A DNA stretch of 64,000 nucleotides from Thermococcus sp. P6 (GTDB taxonomy: Archaea > Methanobacteriota_B > Thermococci > Thermococcales > Thermococcaceae), in assembly GCF_002214525.1 (NCBI RefSeq), contig NZ_CP015104.1, forward strand, positions 682,001 through 746,000, in the 5' to 3' direction. The notes below the pieces were generated by a model, which was not told the DNA's origin, made no database searches, and saw only the letters and a program-made list of their open reading frames with translations. The position numbers and the translations under genes were made by a program. Of this stretch, positions 13,275 to 22,921 are shown one piece after another. Numbering within the stretch: the first letter of the stretch is position 1; every line of letters begins with the position of its first letter.

Positions 13275-14674
13275 ACTTCCTGAGCTATCCTCAGGGCCGA
13301 GCGGTAGAGTTTCTCGGTGATGATGCCCTCCTCGTAGTGCGCCGTGAGTTTGTCCCTGTCTATTATCTCCTTCCTGCCGTCCGGCCACCTGACGATGTCC
13401 ACCTCGAGATCAACGTACCTTGCCCTATCGGGGTACACCTCCACGGGAGTGTTGATGTTGTAGTACTCTCCCTTCAGGTTGCCGTTTCTGTCGTAGTATC
13501 TATGCACGAACCACCATTTACCCGCCTCTATCTCCGTTATCACGTAGTCCCCGAACTCTATAGGAACGTCCAGACCGTCGTAGAATTTTCCCGCCTTGAG
13601 ATGGCGCCTGAAGGTTACCTTCAGCGGATCGGTTGATACCTCAACCACCTCGCCGGGCCCGATCTTTATCCTCTGGCCGTCGGGCTTGCAGTGCTCAAGG
13701 CTGAAGAGCCATCCCTTTCTGGGCCCCCTGCTGGCCACCAAGGTCTCCCAGAAGGCCGCGTTTACCTTATCCCTGTGGCCGGGAACCTTCGAAAGGATTC
13801 CCTCCGCTATCTCCACGGCAAAGCTCAGCTCCACATCGTAGGCCTTCAGCCGGTGGTGGCCCTCGATCGTAGGGATAACCTCGTTCCTTATACCGTCAAG
13901 CTTTCCCTTCGCGCCCCCTCCGAACTCCACCTCGTATATGTCCCTCCCCTCAACGATAAGGGACGGAGCCGGGTAGGAGTCGGCCTCCTTGAGCCTGTCC
14001 GCCAGTCTGGAGAGTTTTATTATCTCGTCCCTGAGGGTGTTCCAGTCCTTGTAGGCCGCCGCAGTTCTCCAGAGAACGCCCCATTCGCCGAGATCGATAC
14101 TCAATCCAAGGATCCTGAGCCTTTCACGTTCGCTCTGATCCCTTATCTTCCGGGATATCTTGACGTGCCTCTGAGCACCCACTGGCTTGGGTATCAGGAC
14201 GGCGTAATCCCCGGGAAGCGTGGGGGTAATGCTCAGCCTCGGCAGGACGTCGTGCTTTCTGACCTGCACGACAAATTCATCGCCCTCAACCGCCTCGGGA
14301 AGCTCCTTCACCGGAACCGTTCCAATGGCGCTTCCAATGTCCACGTAGACGTAGCGCTCGTCCTTCTTAACCACCATACCCCTGTAGATGCCGTAGAGCT
14401 GGTAGGGAAGCTTCCTGAAGAAAACGTCTATGAACTCCTCCTCAAGAACGCTTTTAACGTCCTCAACCTTTCTACCGACGAGGATTACCCCGTGGTGGTC
14501 TTTTTTGTCGTAAACATCGACGTCAAACTCGTCGTAGGTCTTCTCAAGGTTAAAGCGCTCGACTATCCTGTTGCTTGGCTGGGCAATTCCGAAGCCCCTG
14601 TCGAGGAAGAGCTTTGTCAGGGCCGTCGAGTAGATGCCCCTAACCCGAACCGAAACTCCTGTGTCTGTAGACAC
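13259..14674 (-). CDS. FAU-1 family RNA-binding protein / probable ribonuclease
   Basis: 471 aa. FAU-1 of Pyrococcus binds AU-rich RNA and is proposed to act as an RNase E/G-like nuclease in rRNA maturation. The N-terminal half resembles the S1-containing part of RNase E/G ([22 protein letters not shown] near residues 100-120). The C-terminal part (EPLKVTFRR-like segment to the end) is a DUF402 domain with [18 protein letters not shown] and [14 protein letters not shown]. The start is GTG 14674 ([20 protein letters not shown]), with GGTGGTGAAG directly upstream. It overlaps the preceding hypothetical gene by 35 bases, so the two are translationally linked. Confidence 0.88.
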   Translation of the reverse strand: MSTDTGVSVRVRGIYSTALTKLFLDRGFGIAQPSNRIVERFNLEKTYDEFDVDVYDKKDHHGVILVGRKVEDVKSVLEEEFIDVFFRKLPYQLYGIYRGMVVKKDERYVYVDIGSAIGTVPVKELPEAVEGDEFVVQVRKHDVLPRLSITPTLPGDYAVLIPKPVGAQRHVKISRKIRDQSERERLRILGLSIDLGEWGVLWRTAAAYKDWNTLRDEIIKLSRLADRLKEADSYPAPSLIVEGRDIYEVEFGGGAKGKLDGIRNEVIPTIEGHHRLKAYDVELSFAVEIAEGILSKVPGHRDKVNAAFWETLVASRGPRKGWLFSLEHCKPDGQRIKIGPGEVVEVSTDPLKVTFRRHLKAGKFYDGLDVPIEFGDYVITEIEAGKWWFVHRYYDRNGNLKGEYYNINTPVEVYPDRARYVDLEVDIVRWPDGRKEIIDRDKLTAHYEEGIITEKLYRSALRIAQEVYDRI

Positions 14675-15386
14675 CTTCACCACCCCTCATTTTCTTTTCC
14701 ACCACTCCTATGAGAGTCAGGCCCTCGAGTATCTCGCCGGCCTTCTCGACGCCGCTTAGCTTTTCAACGTTCCTCGCCTCAACCCAGAGCAGTCCTCTGG
14801 AGTGCCAGTCCATCAAAGCCCTCTCAACCTTATGAACGTCACCGGGATGGGTGTAGAGCCTGAACAGGAAACCCCTCAGGGTTTCGAACTCGCTCTGGAG
14901 TTTCTTAATCTTTTCGAGTTCTCCCATTATACCCGAAGGCACCTTTTTCTCCTTTTCGCCCTCCAGAAACGGGCCCAGCTCCTCGACCTCTTTCATGATC
15001 TCGCTGAGCGCCTTCCAAACGGCGTAGTCGTAAACCTTGTGGAACTGCATGAGCCTGTCGAGGGCCGTGGAGAGCTTTAACCTCGTCTCGTAATCCTTCC
15101 CCCTGGCGAGAACGTGGAGGACCTCCTCGAGACGGAACTTCATCTGGTGCTCGTTGCGGTAGAGCTCCTTCGTCTGCTCCTCGATTCGACCGCCGAAACC
15201 ACCTGCCTCCCGGTAAAGGGACGAGGCAACCTCGAGCATCTCACCGGAGAGGGCGTAAAGGTCCTTAACCTTCTCGGCGAGGGCTTCCCATTCCATCTCA
15301 CCGTAGATCCCGGAGAACCTCTTTTCAAAACTGGAGTGAAGCGTCTTAAGTTTTAAAAGCATCTCCCGAAACTCCTCAACCTTCAT
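14640..15386 (-). CDS. Hypothetical helical protein upstream of FAU-1
   Basis: 248 aa, not recognised. Residues 1-170 are almost entirely charged helix (for example [20 protein letters not shown], then [19 protein letters not shown]), suggesting a helical bundle. Residues 180-240 ([20 protein letters not shown], then [17 protein letters not shown]) look like a winged-helix domain. No Cys pairs or signal peptide. The 35-base overlap with FAU-1 suggests a shared RNA-related role, which is inference only. ATG 15386 is preceded by GGGGAGGTTCCTC. It is divergent from moaA. Confidence 0.7.
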   Translation of the reverse strand: MKVEEFREMLLKLKTLHSSFEKRFSGIYGEMEWEALAEKVKDLYALSGEMLEVASSLYREAGGFGGRIEEQTKELYRNEHQMKFRLEEVLHVLARGKDYETRLKLSTALDRLMQFHKVYDYAVWKALSEIMKEVEELGPFLEGEKEKKVPSGIMGELEKIKKLQSEFETLRGFLFRLYTHPGDVHKVERALMDWHSRGLLWVEARNVEKLSGVEKAGEILEGLTLIGVVEKKMRGGEGVYRHRSFGSG

Positions 15387-15400
15387 GAGGAACCTCCCCT

Positions 15401-15501
15401 GTGATAATCTCAGGCTCCCCCTACTTGTAGTTTTCGATGGGGCGTGTTAAACACAATAGCTTACCCACAATCTTTTTTTAAGTCAAAACGCTCATTATCA
15501 C
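15401..15501. promoter_or_regulatory. Divergent promoter region of moaA and the helical protein gene
   Basis: The moaA TATA box is TTTTTTTAAG at 15473-15482. The minus-strand TATA lies within a perfect palindrome, GTGTTAAACAC (15444-15454). Two inverted octamers, GTGATAAT (15401-15408) and ATTATCAC (15494-15501), sit near the two starts, about 93 bases apart. They could be regulator half-sites, but nothing proves it. Confidence 0.45.
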
Positions 15502-15510
15502 GGTGGTTTA

Positions 15511-16437
15511 ATGACCTTTTACGACCGCTTCGGCAGGCCGGTAACGAACCTGAGGATCTCCCTGACCCAGAAGTGCAACTACCGCTGCTTCTTCTGCCAC
15601 AGGGAGGGCCAGCACTTCATCGCCCAGCTCGAGCTCACCCCCGAAGAGATAGAGAGAATCGTTAGAGTGGCGTCGAGGGCTGGAATACGGAAGGTCAAGC
15701 TAACGGGCGGGGAGCCCACCGTGAGGAAAGACCTGATCGAGATCGTGAGGCGGATAAAACCCTACCTCGTGGACCTCTCCATGACGACCAACGGGAGCAG
15801 GCTAAAGGAGCTGGCGAAACCGCTGGCCGAAGCGGGCCTCGACAGGGTCAACGTTTCCCTCCACAGCCTCAAACCCGATGTTTACAGAAGGATCACGGGC
15901 GTTGACATGCTGGACACCGTCCTCAAAGGGATAAGGGAGGCAACCAAACACCTCTCCCCCGTAAAGCTCAACATGACGGTTATGAGGGGCCTCAACGATG
16001 ACGAGATATGGGATATGGTGGATTTTGCGGCGAGAAACGGTGTTATTCTCCAGCTGATAGAGCTCGAGGCCCCGAGAGAGCTCACTGAGACGGGCTTTTT
16101 CCGGAGGTACTTCTACCCGCTGAAACCCGTTGAGAAAAAACTCGAGCAAATGGCCGTTGAAACCCGCGAGAGGCGGATGCATAGGCGGAAGAAGTACTTC
16201 ATCCCAACGGACTACGGAACCGCGGAGGTTGAGGTGGTAAGGGCCATGCACAACACGGTTTTCTGTGCCAACTGCACGAGACTCAGGGTAACCTCCGATG
16301 GGAAGTTCAAGACCTGCCTCCTGAGGAGCAACGACCTGATAGACTTTGCGACGGCCCTCAGAAACGGGGCGAGCGATGGTGAGCTGCTCGAGATCCTGAG
16401 AAAGGCCGTCCTCATGCGGGAGCCCTACTGGAGGTAA
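15511..16437 (+). CDS. moaA: GTP 3',8-cyclase (molybdenum cofactor biosynthesis protein A)
   Basis: 308 aa. Radical SAM enzyme that starts molybdopterin/tungstopterin synthesis from GTP, needed for the tungsten enzymes central to Thermococcales metabolism and for the molybdopterin oxidoreductase at 22.9 kb. The radical-SAM cluster ligands are C22, C26 and C29 (CNYRCFFC), with SAM contacts LTGGEPTVR near 70. The second cluster is formed by C252, C255 and C269 ([18 protein letters not shown]). The bacterial C-terminal GG tail is absent, as in other archaeal MoaA. ATG 15511 has GGTGGTTTA upstream and a TATA box at 15473-15482. Confidence 0.95.
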   Translation: MTFYDRFGRPVTNLRISLTQKCNYRCFFCHREGQHFIAQLELTPEEIERIVRVASRAGIRKVKLTGGEPTVRKDLIEIVRRIKPYLVDLSMTTNGSRLKELAKPLAEAGLDRVNVSLHSLKPDVYRRITGVDMLDTVLKGIREATKHLSPVKLNMTVMRGLNDDEIWDMVDFAARNGVILQLIELEAPRELTETGFFRRYFYPLKPVEKKLEQMAVETRERRMHRRKKYFIPTDYGTAEVEVVRAMHNTVFCANCTRLRVTSDGKFKTCLLRSNDLIDFATALRNGASDGELLEILRKAVLMREPYWR

Positions 16438-16476
16438 GCGTTTTAAGGTTTCCCCCGAACCCCACCCGGTGAGAGG

Positions 16477-17484
16477 TTGCCCGCGGTGAGGGTTCCGAAG
16501 GAGAGGGCCGAATCCCTTAAAGAAAGGCTGAAAAAACTGGGCCTTTACGATGGTAAGAGACGCCCAAGGCGCGATGGTGATTCCGTTCTCCTCCCGGTTA
16601 TAGAAGACCCGGGAATAGAGGGACTCGAGGTGCTCCCCATAGACCTCCCCCTGAGGCCTGAAAGGCAGATATACGTGACCCTCGAGGACGTTCTCAGGGA
16701 AAAGCTGAGCGAAGAGGAACTGAGGCACCTCATGAGGTACGACGTGATAGGGGACATAGCCGTGGTTCGGATAGCCCCTGAGCTCGAGCACCGCGTTGAG
16801 GATATCATCGGGGGCCTCAGGAAGGTTCACCCCTTTCTGAAGGTGATAGCGAGGAAGGGCTTCCACAGCGGTCCCTTCAGGGTGGGGGAATACTCCGTAA
16901 TCTGGGGCGAGAACAGGCTCGAAACCGTTCACAGGGAGAACGGCGTTGAGATAAAGGTTGACCTCGGCAGGGTGTTCTTCAACCCCCGGATGAAGGGTGA
17001 GCGCTACAGGCTCGCCCGGCTCGTCCGCGACGGCGAGAAGATCCTCATACCCTTCGCCGGTGTTCTGCCCTATGCCCTCGTTATAGCCCGCCGTAAAAGG
17101 GTCAAAATAACGGCCGTCGAGCTGAACGAGGAGGCTTACAGGCTCGGCCTCGAGAACCTCGAGCTCAACAGAAAGAGGTTGAGGGGAGAGGTGGAGTTCA
17201 TACACGGGGATGCCTTCAGGATCCTTCCGGAGCTTCCGACCTACGACAGGGTGATAAGCCCGACCCCGAGGGGTGTCGATGCCCTGAGCCTGACCCTCTC
17301 AAAGGCCGGGAGGTTCCTCCACTACTACGACTTCGTCCACGAGGCAAAGATGGGAGAATTCAGGGGGAGGATAATTGAGCACTGCCGGAAAACCGGAAGG
17401 GACTGCGATGTGAGAATAAAGAAGGTCAGCGACTTCAAGCCGCACACCTTCAAGGTCTGTGCCGACGTTCACATCAAAGGATAA
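16477..17484 (+). CDS. Trm5/Taw2-like class I tRNA methyltransferase, diverged
   Basis: 335 aa. Overall fold and order match the Trm5 family (tRNA m1G37 methyltransferase and wyosine-pathway relatives, COG2520). D1-like residues 1-45 (AVRVPKERAESLKERLKKLG), a linker domain with LMRYDVIGDIAVVRI, and a Rossmann methyltransferase domain with VFFNPRMKGERYRLARLV. Two catalytic motifs differ from the family norm: motif I reads PFAGVLPYAL (Leu197 where FAGVGPF has Gly), and the NPP/NLP motif is SPTP (Ser261). It may be a thermococcal subfamily, have altered substrate, or be impaired. The start is TTG 16477 or GTG 16486, behind GGTGAGAGG. Confidence 0.78.
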   Translation: MPAVRVPKERAESLKERLKKLGLYDGKRRPRRDGDSVLLPVIEDPGIEGLEVLPIDLPLRPERQIYVTLEDVLREKLSEEELRHLMRYDVIGDIAVVRIAPELEHRVEDIIGGLRKVHPFLKVIARKGFHSGPFRVGEYSVIWGENRLETVHRENGVEIKVDLGRVFFNPRMKGERYRLARLVRDGEKILIPFAGVLPYALVIARRKRVKITAVELNEEAYRLGLENLELNRKRLRGEVEFIHGDAFRILPELPTYDRVISPTPRGVDALSLTLSKAGRFLHYYDFVHEAKMGEFRGRIIEHCRKTGRDCDVRIKKVSDFKPHTFKVCADVHIKG

Positions 17485-17492
17485 AGGGAAAG

Positions 17493-18923
17493 TCAGCCCT
17501 TCTTCATGAAGTCGAAGAGGCTCGCCTGCTTGCCCTTCTTCTCCTTCTTCTCCTGCTTTTCCTTCTTTTCCAGAGGTTCCATCTCCTCTTCCGCCTTCCT
17601 GAGCTCCTCCTCGCTTATCTCCACGGACTCCCGGGTTGCAGCTCTGACGTGCTCCTCGAGTTCCGACCTCTCCCTCAGTTTTTTCTCGATGTTCATGCTC
17701 TTTCCCCATATCGTCCTGGCCTTCTCTCCATCCCCGGCTATGAACTCAACCTCCTTAAGGTCGAGATCGAGGTAGACCACGAAGTGGGCCGCCATGTCAG
17801 GGTTGTGCCTGAAGACCACCCTCAGCAGGTTCAGGGTTTCGAGCGCCTCAACCCTCGCCATGTGCATTTCCTTCATGATCTTCCTGAGGACCGAGTCCCT
17901 TAACGAGCGCTCCCCCTTGCTCTCGGTGAGGAGCTTTATCGTCCTCGGCGGGTAGATCCTTACAAAGCCCTTCCTCTTAACCCCCGCAACCGCAACCCCT
18001 GCGGTCATCATGTCGTTTGCGTACTTCCAGAGACCGTAGTTTCCGGTTCTCTGGGCCCGGCCGAGGTATATGTCCGCCCTGCTCAGGGCATCGTAGGCGT
18101 GGGCTATGTCCTCAGGCCGGGAGTAGACGTAGGGCAGATTCTCGGATATCCACTGAAGGAGCTCGTGCGGGAACATGTCAACACCGAGAACGGCCATCTT
18201 GGCCTTCCATGCGTTGTCCGTCGCGAACAGCCCTGCCAGAGCCCGAAAAACGCTTTTCTCAGTATCGCGGTAGGCGAGGACTTCCGTCGCATCCTCCAGA
18301 CTGGAGGAAACGACCGTCTGAAGGTCGTTTATAGCGGCCCTGAGGTCACCGCTTGACCTCTTCGCTATCTCGTAGAGGAGCTCCTTCGGAACGGTCAGGC
18401 CTTCGGCGTGGAGTATCCGGACGAGCCCCTTTATGACGTCCCTCTGCGTAAGGCGTTTGTATTCAACTATCTGGGCCTTCCGCCTTATCTCAACCGGAAC
18501 CTCCCAGTAGTGGTTGGCCGCCATGACTATCGGGTTCCGGGCCCTGTCTATGAGCTTCGCTATCTCCCTCGCCCCGCCGGGCTCGATGTTATCGGCCTCG
18601 TCAAGGAACACGAGCTTCCTCCTCTTTCCAAGGATGTCGAGGGTGTAAGCGGCCTGAACGTAGCGCTCCACCTTTTCGTAGGTCCTCTCGTCACTCGCGT
18701 TGAGCTCGATTACCTCAAAGCCGTATTCCCTCGCCAGGGCGTATACTGTAGCGGTTTTGCCCGTTCCCGGGGGGCCGGCCAGGATTAAGGCCTTCTTCTT
18801 AGGGGGTTTGCCCCCAAGCCATTCCTCTACCCACGCCCTGACCTGCTCCACCGCCCGGGTCTGGTTTATGATCTCCCTGAGGCTCCTCGGACGGTACTTC
18901 TCGACCCACGGGACCTCCGGCAT
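17493..18923 (-). CDS. rfcL: Replication factor C, large subunit
   Basis: 476 aa. Clamp-loader subunit that, with four small subunits, opens and loads the PCNA ring on primed DNA. AAA+ ATPase with Walker A GPPGTGKT at residues 50-57 and Walker [11 protein letters not shown], followed by the helical collar domain. The C-terminal tail is a lysine/glutamate-rich linker ending in the PCNA-binding PIP box [11 protein letters not shown]. No intein. ATG 18923 lies five bases after the rfcS stop (18929), so the pair is translationally coupled. Confidence 0.97.
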   Translation of the reverse strand: MPEVPWVEKYRPRSLREIINQTRAVEQVRAWVEEWLGGKPPKKKALILAGPPGTGKTATVYALAREYGFEVIELNASDERTYEKVERYVQAAYTLDILGKRRKLVFLDEADNIEPGGAREIAKLIDRARNPIVMAANHYWEVPVEIRRKAQIVEYKRLTQRDVIKGLVRILHAEGLTVPKELLYEIAKRSSGDLRAAINDLQTVVSSSLEDATEVLAYRDTEKSVFRALAGLFATDNAWKAKMAVLGVDMFPHELLQWISENLPYVYSRPEDIAHAYDALSRADIYLGRAQRTGNYGLWKYANDMMTAGVAVAGVKRKGFVRIYPPRTIKLLTESKGERSLRDSVLRKIMKEMHMARVEALETLNLLRVVFRHNPDMAAHFVVYLDLDLKEVEFIAGDGEKARTIWGKSMNIEKKLRERSELEEHVRAATRESVEISEEELRKAEEEMEPLEKKEKQEKKEKKGKQASLFDFMKKG

Positions 18924-18928
18924 GGTCA

Positions 18929-19909
18929 TCACTTGCCCATTATGGTGAACTGCGCCAGAAGGGCCTCCAGCTGTATCATCTCGTTGGCCCCCTCGACGAG
19001 GCGGAAGTTGTACTCCCCTATCCTGTCGGCCAGAGCCACCTTCCTGTCCTCCGGTATGGGGAGGCTGAAGACCTCCCTGTGCATCTGAATGAGTATATCC
19101 TCCCCGCTCAGGCCCTGTTTCAGGAGCACGTCCCTGAGCTTCTCCCTCGCCTTGAGGAAGTTGCCCTCCAGAGCCAGCTTCATTATCTCCCTGACGTCCT
19201 CCGGTCTCGCCCTGCTCGCCACGAGGAAGACGTTCTCGTCGGTTATCCTCGTGTCGAGAGCCGCGGCTGCCTGAAGAACGTTTATGGCCCTCCTGAGGTC
19301 TCCTTCGGCCACGTAGAGAAGTGCTTCGAGGCCGTCAGGGGTCAGTTCAAGTCCCTCGTTTTCGGCTATGAGCTCTATGCGCCTCGCTATGTCCTCATCG
19401 TTAAGTGGCCTGAAGCGGAAGATGGCACACCTCGACTGTATCGGCTCGATGATCTTCGAGGAGTAGTTGCAGCTGAGTATGAAGCGAACGTTGTTGGAGA
19501 ACATCTCCATCGTTCTCCTGAGGGCCTGCTGGGCATCCTGAGTTAAAGCGTCGGCTTCATCGAGGAAGATTATCTTGAAGCTCGCACCCCCTATGGGCTT
19601 CGTTCTGGCAAACTCCTTCACCTTCTCGCGAATGACGTTGATGCCGCGCTCGTCGCTCGCGTTCAGTTCGAGAAAGTTGTGCCTCCAGCTTTCTCCGAAA
19701 AGCTCCCGCGCGAGGCACAGCGCGGCGGTCGTCTTTCCAACGCCCGGTGGTCCGGCGAACAAAAGGTGGGGCATGGAACCGGTTTTAACGTAGTGTTTAA
19801 GCCTCCTGACTATGTGATCCTGACCGACCATGTCGTCGAGCCTCTGAGGTCTGTACTTCTCGACCCACGGCTTTTCGAGAATCTTAACCTCCTTTACCTC
19901 CTCCGGCAT
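18929..19909 (-). CDS. rfcS: Replication factor C, small subunit
   Basis: 326 aa. Small subunit of the clamp loader. EKYRP box near residues 17-21, Walker [10 protein letters not shown] at 53-61, Walker [11 protein letters not shown], sensor 1 SCNYSSKI, and the SRC arginine-finger motif QSRCAIFRF. The Walker A region is uninterrupted, although some Thermococcales rfcS genes carry inteins. ATG 19909 is preceded by GTGGTAACC. The TATA box (GACTTAATAC, 19943-19952 on the minus strand) is 34-43 bases upstream. Confidence 0.97.
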   Translation of the reverse strand: MPEEVKEVKILEKPWVEKYRPQRLDDMVGQDHIVRRLKHYVKTGSMPHLLFAGPPGVGKTTAALCLARELFGESWRHNFLELNASDERGINVIREKVKEFARTKPIGGASFKIIFLDEADALTQDAQQALRRTMEMFSNNVRFILSCNYSSKIIEPIQSRCAIFRFRPLNDEDIARRIELIAENEGLELTPDGLEALLYVAEGDLRRAINVLQAAAALDTRITDENVFLVASRARPEDVREIMKLALEGNFLKAREKLRDVLLKQGLSGEDILIQMHREVFSLPIPEDRKVALADRIGEYNFRLVEGANEMIQLEALLAQFTIMGK

Positions 19910-19942
19910 GGTTACCACTTCCGTGAGACCATCGACCCGGGG

Positions 19943-19977
19943 GTATTAAGTCTTTTGTATGTGAAAAACTTTTATAC
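19943..19977. promoter_or_regulatory. Back-to-back TATA boxes for rfcS (minus) and the Kbl gene (plus)
   Basis: Minus-strand GACTTAATAC at 19943-19952 serves rfcS. Plus-strand TTTTATAC at 19970-19977 serves the Kbl-type gene, whose ATG is 31 bases downstream. The two elements are about 18 bases apart, so initiation in the two directions may compete. Confidence 0.6.
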
Positions 19978-20007
19978 TTTAATGTCCAAGAACCAGCGGT
20001 GGTTCTC

Positions 20008-21195
20008 ATGGGGAAGCTTGACTGGATTCGTGAAGAACTGGAAGAGCTCAAGGAGAAGGGCCTTTACGTGACCATAAGAAAGCTTGAAAGCTCCCAGGGG
20101 CCGTGGATTGTGGTCGATGGGAAGAAAGTTCTCAACATGTGCTCCAACAACTACCTCGGCCTCGCGGCGCATCCGAAGATAAAAGAGGCCGCCATAAGGG
20201 CCATTCTCGACTACGGCGTCGGTGCCGGAGCCGTTAGGACCATAGCCGGGACGATGGAGTTGCATGTTGAGCTCGAGGAGAAGCTCGCCAAGTTCAAGAA
20301 GAGGGAGGCAGCCATCCTCTTCCAGAGCGGCTACAACGCGAACCTCGGTGCCCTGAGCGCCCTCCTGACCAAGAAGGACGACGGCGTGTTCATCAGCGAG
20401 GAGCTAAACCACGCAAGCATCATAGACGGAATGCGCCTCAGCGGTGCACCCAAGGTCATCTACAAGCACCTCGACATGGAGGACCTGAAGAAGAAGCTCG
20501 AAGAGGTCAAAGACAAAAAGAAGAAGCTCATAGTGAGCGATGGCGTGTTCTCAATGGACGGTGACCTCGCCCCCGTTCCGGAGATGGTGGAACTCGCGGA
20601 GCAGTACGATGCCATGGTGTACATAGACGACGCCCACGGTGAGGGTGTCCTCGGAGAGAGCGGCAGGGGTATAGTGGACCACTTCAAGCTCCACGACAGG
20701 GTGGACTTCGAGATGGGAACGCTCAGCAAGGCCTTCGGTGTCATCGGCGGTTACGTTGCCGGGCCGGAGGAGGCGATAGACTACCTCAGGCAGAGGGGAA
20801 GGCCCTTCCTCTTCTCGAGCGCACCGAATCCGCCGGACGTTGCCGCCGCCATAGCCTCAGTTGAGATACTCCAGAAGAGCGATGAACTCGTTAAAAAGCT
20901 CTGGGACAACACCAGATTCCTCCAGAAGGGTCTCAGGGACCTCGGCTACGACCTCGGCAACACGAAGCACCCGATTACGCCGGTTATGCTCTACGATGAG
21001 AAGAGGGCTCAGGAGTTCTCGAAGCGCCTTTACGAGGAGTACAACATCTACGCGCAGGCCATAGTCTATCCGACGGTTCCGCTCGGAACTGCCAGAATAA
21101 GGCTCGAGCCGTCGGCAGCTCACAGCAAAGAGGACCTTCAGTACGTGCTGGACTCCTTCGAAGACCTCGGGAAGAAGACGGGCTTTTTGAAGTGA
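20008..21195 (+). CDS. kbl: Glycine C-acetyltransferase / 2-amino-3-ketobutyrate CoA ligase family
   Basis: 395 aa. PLP-dependent alpha-oxoamine synthase, fold type I. In threonine degradation Kbl converts 2-amino-3-ketobutyrate and CoA to glycine and acetyl-CoA; sister enzymes make 8-amino-7-oxononanoate or 5-aminolevulinate. Visible motifs are [38 protein letters not shown] and the PLP lysine in [12 protein letters not shown] (Lys241). No biotin or threonine-dehydrogenase gene is adjacent, so the Kbl role is the likeliest by thermococcal precedent rather than by context. ATG 20008 follows GGTGG with 5-6 bases spacing. Confidence 0.88.
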   Translation: MGKLDWIREELEELKEKGLYVTIRKLESSQGPWIVVDGKKVLNMCSNNYLGLAAHPKIKEAAIRAILDYGVGAGAVRTIAGTMELHVELEEKLAKFKKREAAILFQSGYNANLGALSALLTKKDDGVFISEELNHASIIDGMRLSGAPKVIYKHLDMEDLKKKLEEVKDKKKKLIVSDGVFSMDGDLAPVPEMVELAEQYDAMVYIDDAHGEGVLGESGRGIVDHFKLHDRVDFEMGTLSKAFGVIGGYVAGPEEAIDYLRQRGRPFLFSSAPNPPDVAAAIASVEILQKSDELVKKLWDNTRFLQKGLRDLGYDLGNTKHPITPVMLYDEKRAQEFSKRLYEEYNIYAQAIVYPTVPLGTARIRLEPSAAHSKEDLQYVLDSFEDLGKKTGFLK

Positions 21196-21206
21196 TGCCC
21201 TCCCTC

Positions 21207-21214
21207 TTTTTTTT
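21207..21214 (+). terminator. T-run terminator after the Kbl gene
   Basis: Eight consecutive T residues begin 12 bases after the stop, the usual archaeal intrinsic termination signal. No stable hairpin is needed or seen. Confidence 0.65.
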
Positions 21215-21273
21215 GGTTACCATCAAAAATTTAAGTAAACGGGAAGGGTTCACGATTTTTAATTCTTAATGGT

Positions 21274-21286
21274 AAAGTTTATAAGG
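21274..21286 (+). promoter_or_regulatory. TATA box for the secreted protein gene
   Basis: AAAGTTTATAAGG lies 31-43 bases ahead of ATG 21317. The flanking 50 bases are similar to those ahead of the second copy at 33.2 kb, so the promoter was duplicated together with the gene. Confidence 0.65.
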
Positions 21287-21316
21287 AATTATGAAGCAAT
21301 TGATATGGGTGTTGCC

Positions 21317-22774
21317 ATGAAAATCAAAAAACCCCTGCTGGTTCTTCTAACGTTGATCCTCATTGGAGGAACCATGGTGGGGGCTTTAAACTACACCACA
21401 AACAACAACGAAACGGTAGTCAAAATCTTCGGCTACAACGCTTACAGAATACACGGTTCAGGGCGTTACGTTATTTACTACCCCCTGCCCAACGGAAGCG
21501 TTAAAATCCTCAAAAGGGGGAAAGCCGGCTTCTTCCCGACCTTCGTCAAGGTACCCGAAGAGGAATGGGTTAAAGCCCTCTCAACCGGAGAAAAAGCCCT
21601 CTATGCTCCACCAACCCCCCTAATACTCTACGTTACTGAAGACGGAAAACTCGGAGTCAAAAGCCTGAGCACGAGCAGGGTGGAACTCGACGGGGAGAAC
21701 GCCCTCGACCTGAAAGGTGGAATTCAAACCACTGAATTAAAAACCGTAAGCGGAAAAGAAGCCGGAGTTCAAACGAGCCACTCGTGTCCAAACCAATGGA
21801 TAGACTTGGGGGGAAGGTACTGTCTCAACCCCCAGTGGGACCTCCAGTTCGACAGTACTGCAAAAGCAAAAACCTTCAACGAATGGATTTCAGTTGCGGG
21901 CTTGAAGGTGGAGAACAACGCCGCAGAAGAAGTGGATTTTGACTGGATACTCTACCTCACCAGGAGCACTTACAGTTACTGGACGGTTGGAATTGGGGTG
22001 GGGCCCTTCACGGTCCTCAGCGTGTCCAAAGGAAAACAATTCGACGGCTGGACACTTTATGTAGACTATCAATCGTTCCCTTACCTGACGGTTAATTCTG
22101 ATAACTGGGGGAGGTATCTAAACATTAAGGTGGAGTACATTGTAGCTCACGCCAAGGTTTCCGCTTACGACAAGTTGAGGGGTGACTACGTGGACATAGA
22201 CGTGGCTAAAGTGTACCCCATGAAAATCCACAGCACCGGAAAGTATAGGATACGTGAGTCCCCTACAAAGGGCACTTACTTCACGGAGGCAGACGGGGAC
22301 AACGCTCCGAGAATAACCACCACCCCCAGCATGTGGAGAATCCCGAATGATGCCGATTGGAAGAGGAAATGGTTAAACGCCGGAAGCTGGGAAACTGTTG
22401 TTGACATTTACCAAACCCAGGGCAGTAGTTTCTCTTCAAGCACCAGTCTGAGCATTCCGATTGGTTATGCGGGTGGGAAGTACCTCGCGAGTTTGAGCCC
22501 AACCCTCTCAAGAGTGGCCAACACCCTCAGTCTAACGGTCGGATTCCACACTTACACGGGTGCATTTTCATATGCAAAATACAGCGTTTATGTTAAGCCC
22601 AAGAAGGATTGTTATGGGATGTACAGTGTTTTTGGGGTTAATTGGGAGTTGACCGGGCCGGAGGTTAGTGTGCCGATGGTTTTCAGCGTTGTAACGGATG
22701 GTAAAGTTTCGTCCCCACCCTGCGATCCGAGGACCGGTACCTGCACAACCTCCGAAGAGACGGCAGAAGGTTGA
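21317..22774 (+). CDS. Secreted thermococcal protein of unknown function (full-length copy)
   Basis: 485 aa, not assigned to a named family. Residues 1-25 (MKIKKPLLVLLTLILIGGTM, then VGALNY) form a signal peptide or membrane anchor. Residues 30-135 form a first domain (VVKIFGYNAYRIHGSGRYVI, YYPLPNGSVKILKRGKAGFF, VPEEEWVKAL) shared with the short copy at 33.2 kb. Residues 155-470 are beta-rich, aromatic and Ser/Thr-rich, with Cys residues in SHSCPNQW, GRYCLNP, KKDCYG and the tail SPPCDPRTGTC that could form disulfides outside the cell. ATG 21317 is chosen because GGTGTT precedes it and the second copy starts at the same place; an earlier ATG at 21305 is possible. Confidence 0.8.
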   Translation: MKIKKPLLVLLTLILIGGTMVGALNYTTNNNETVVKIFGYNAYRIHGSGRYVIYYPLPNGSVKILKRGKAGFFPTFVKVPEEEWVKALSTGEKALYAPPTPLILYVTEDGKLGVKSLSTSRVELDGENALDLKGGIQTTELKTVSGKEAGVQTSHSCPNQWIDLGGRYCLNPQWDLQFDSTAKAKTFNEWISVAGLKVENNAAEEVDFDWILYLTRSTYSYWTVGIGVGPFTVLSVSKGKQFDGWTLYVDYQSFPYLTVNSDNWGRYLNIKVEYIVAHAKVSAYDKLRGDYVDIDVAKVYPMKIHSTGKYRIRESPTKGTYFTEADGDNAPRITTTPSMWRIPNDADWKRKWLNAGSWETVVDIYQTQGSSFSSSTSLSIPIGYAGGKYLASLSPTLSRVANTLSLTVGFHTYTGAFSYAKYSVYVKPKKDCYGMYSVFGVNWELTGPEVSVPMVFSVVTDGKVSSPPCDPRTGTCTTSEETAEG

Positions 22775-22843
22775 AGGGCTACAAGAACCGTCGTGTTCTC
22801 AGGAATTGGTTCCTGGTTTTCTACCATTAAAATTTTTGATTCT

Positions 22844-22866
22844 CCAAACCCCCGGGAAAGGTTTGG
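22844..22866. repeat. 7-bp inverted repeat upstream of the molybdopterin oxidoreductase
   Basis: CCAAACC (22844-22850) and GGTTTGG (22860-22866) are separated by nine bases. It lies just before the TATA-like CGTTTTAAAC (about 22882-22891), so it could be an operator as well as a terminator of the secreted protein gene. Confidence 0.45.
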
Positions 22867-22921
22867 ATAAAGGGAAATAAACGTTTTAAACTTTCCTCGT
22901 TACATGCCCACAGGTGAGCCA

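Noticed and set aside
15802-17205. 467-codon minus-strand open frame
   Set aside because: It runs antisense across moaA and the Trm5-like gene, both with clear motifs and ribosome-binding sites.
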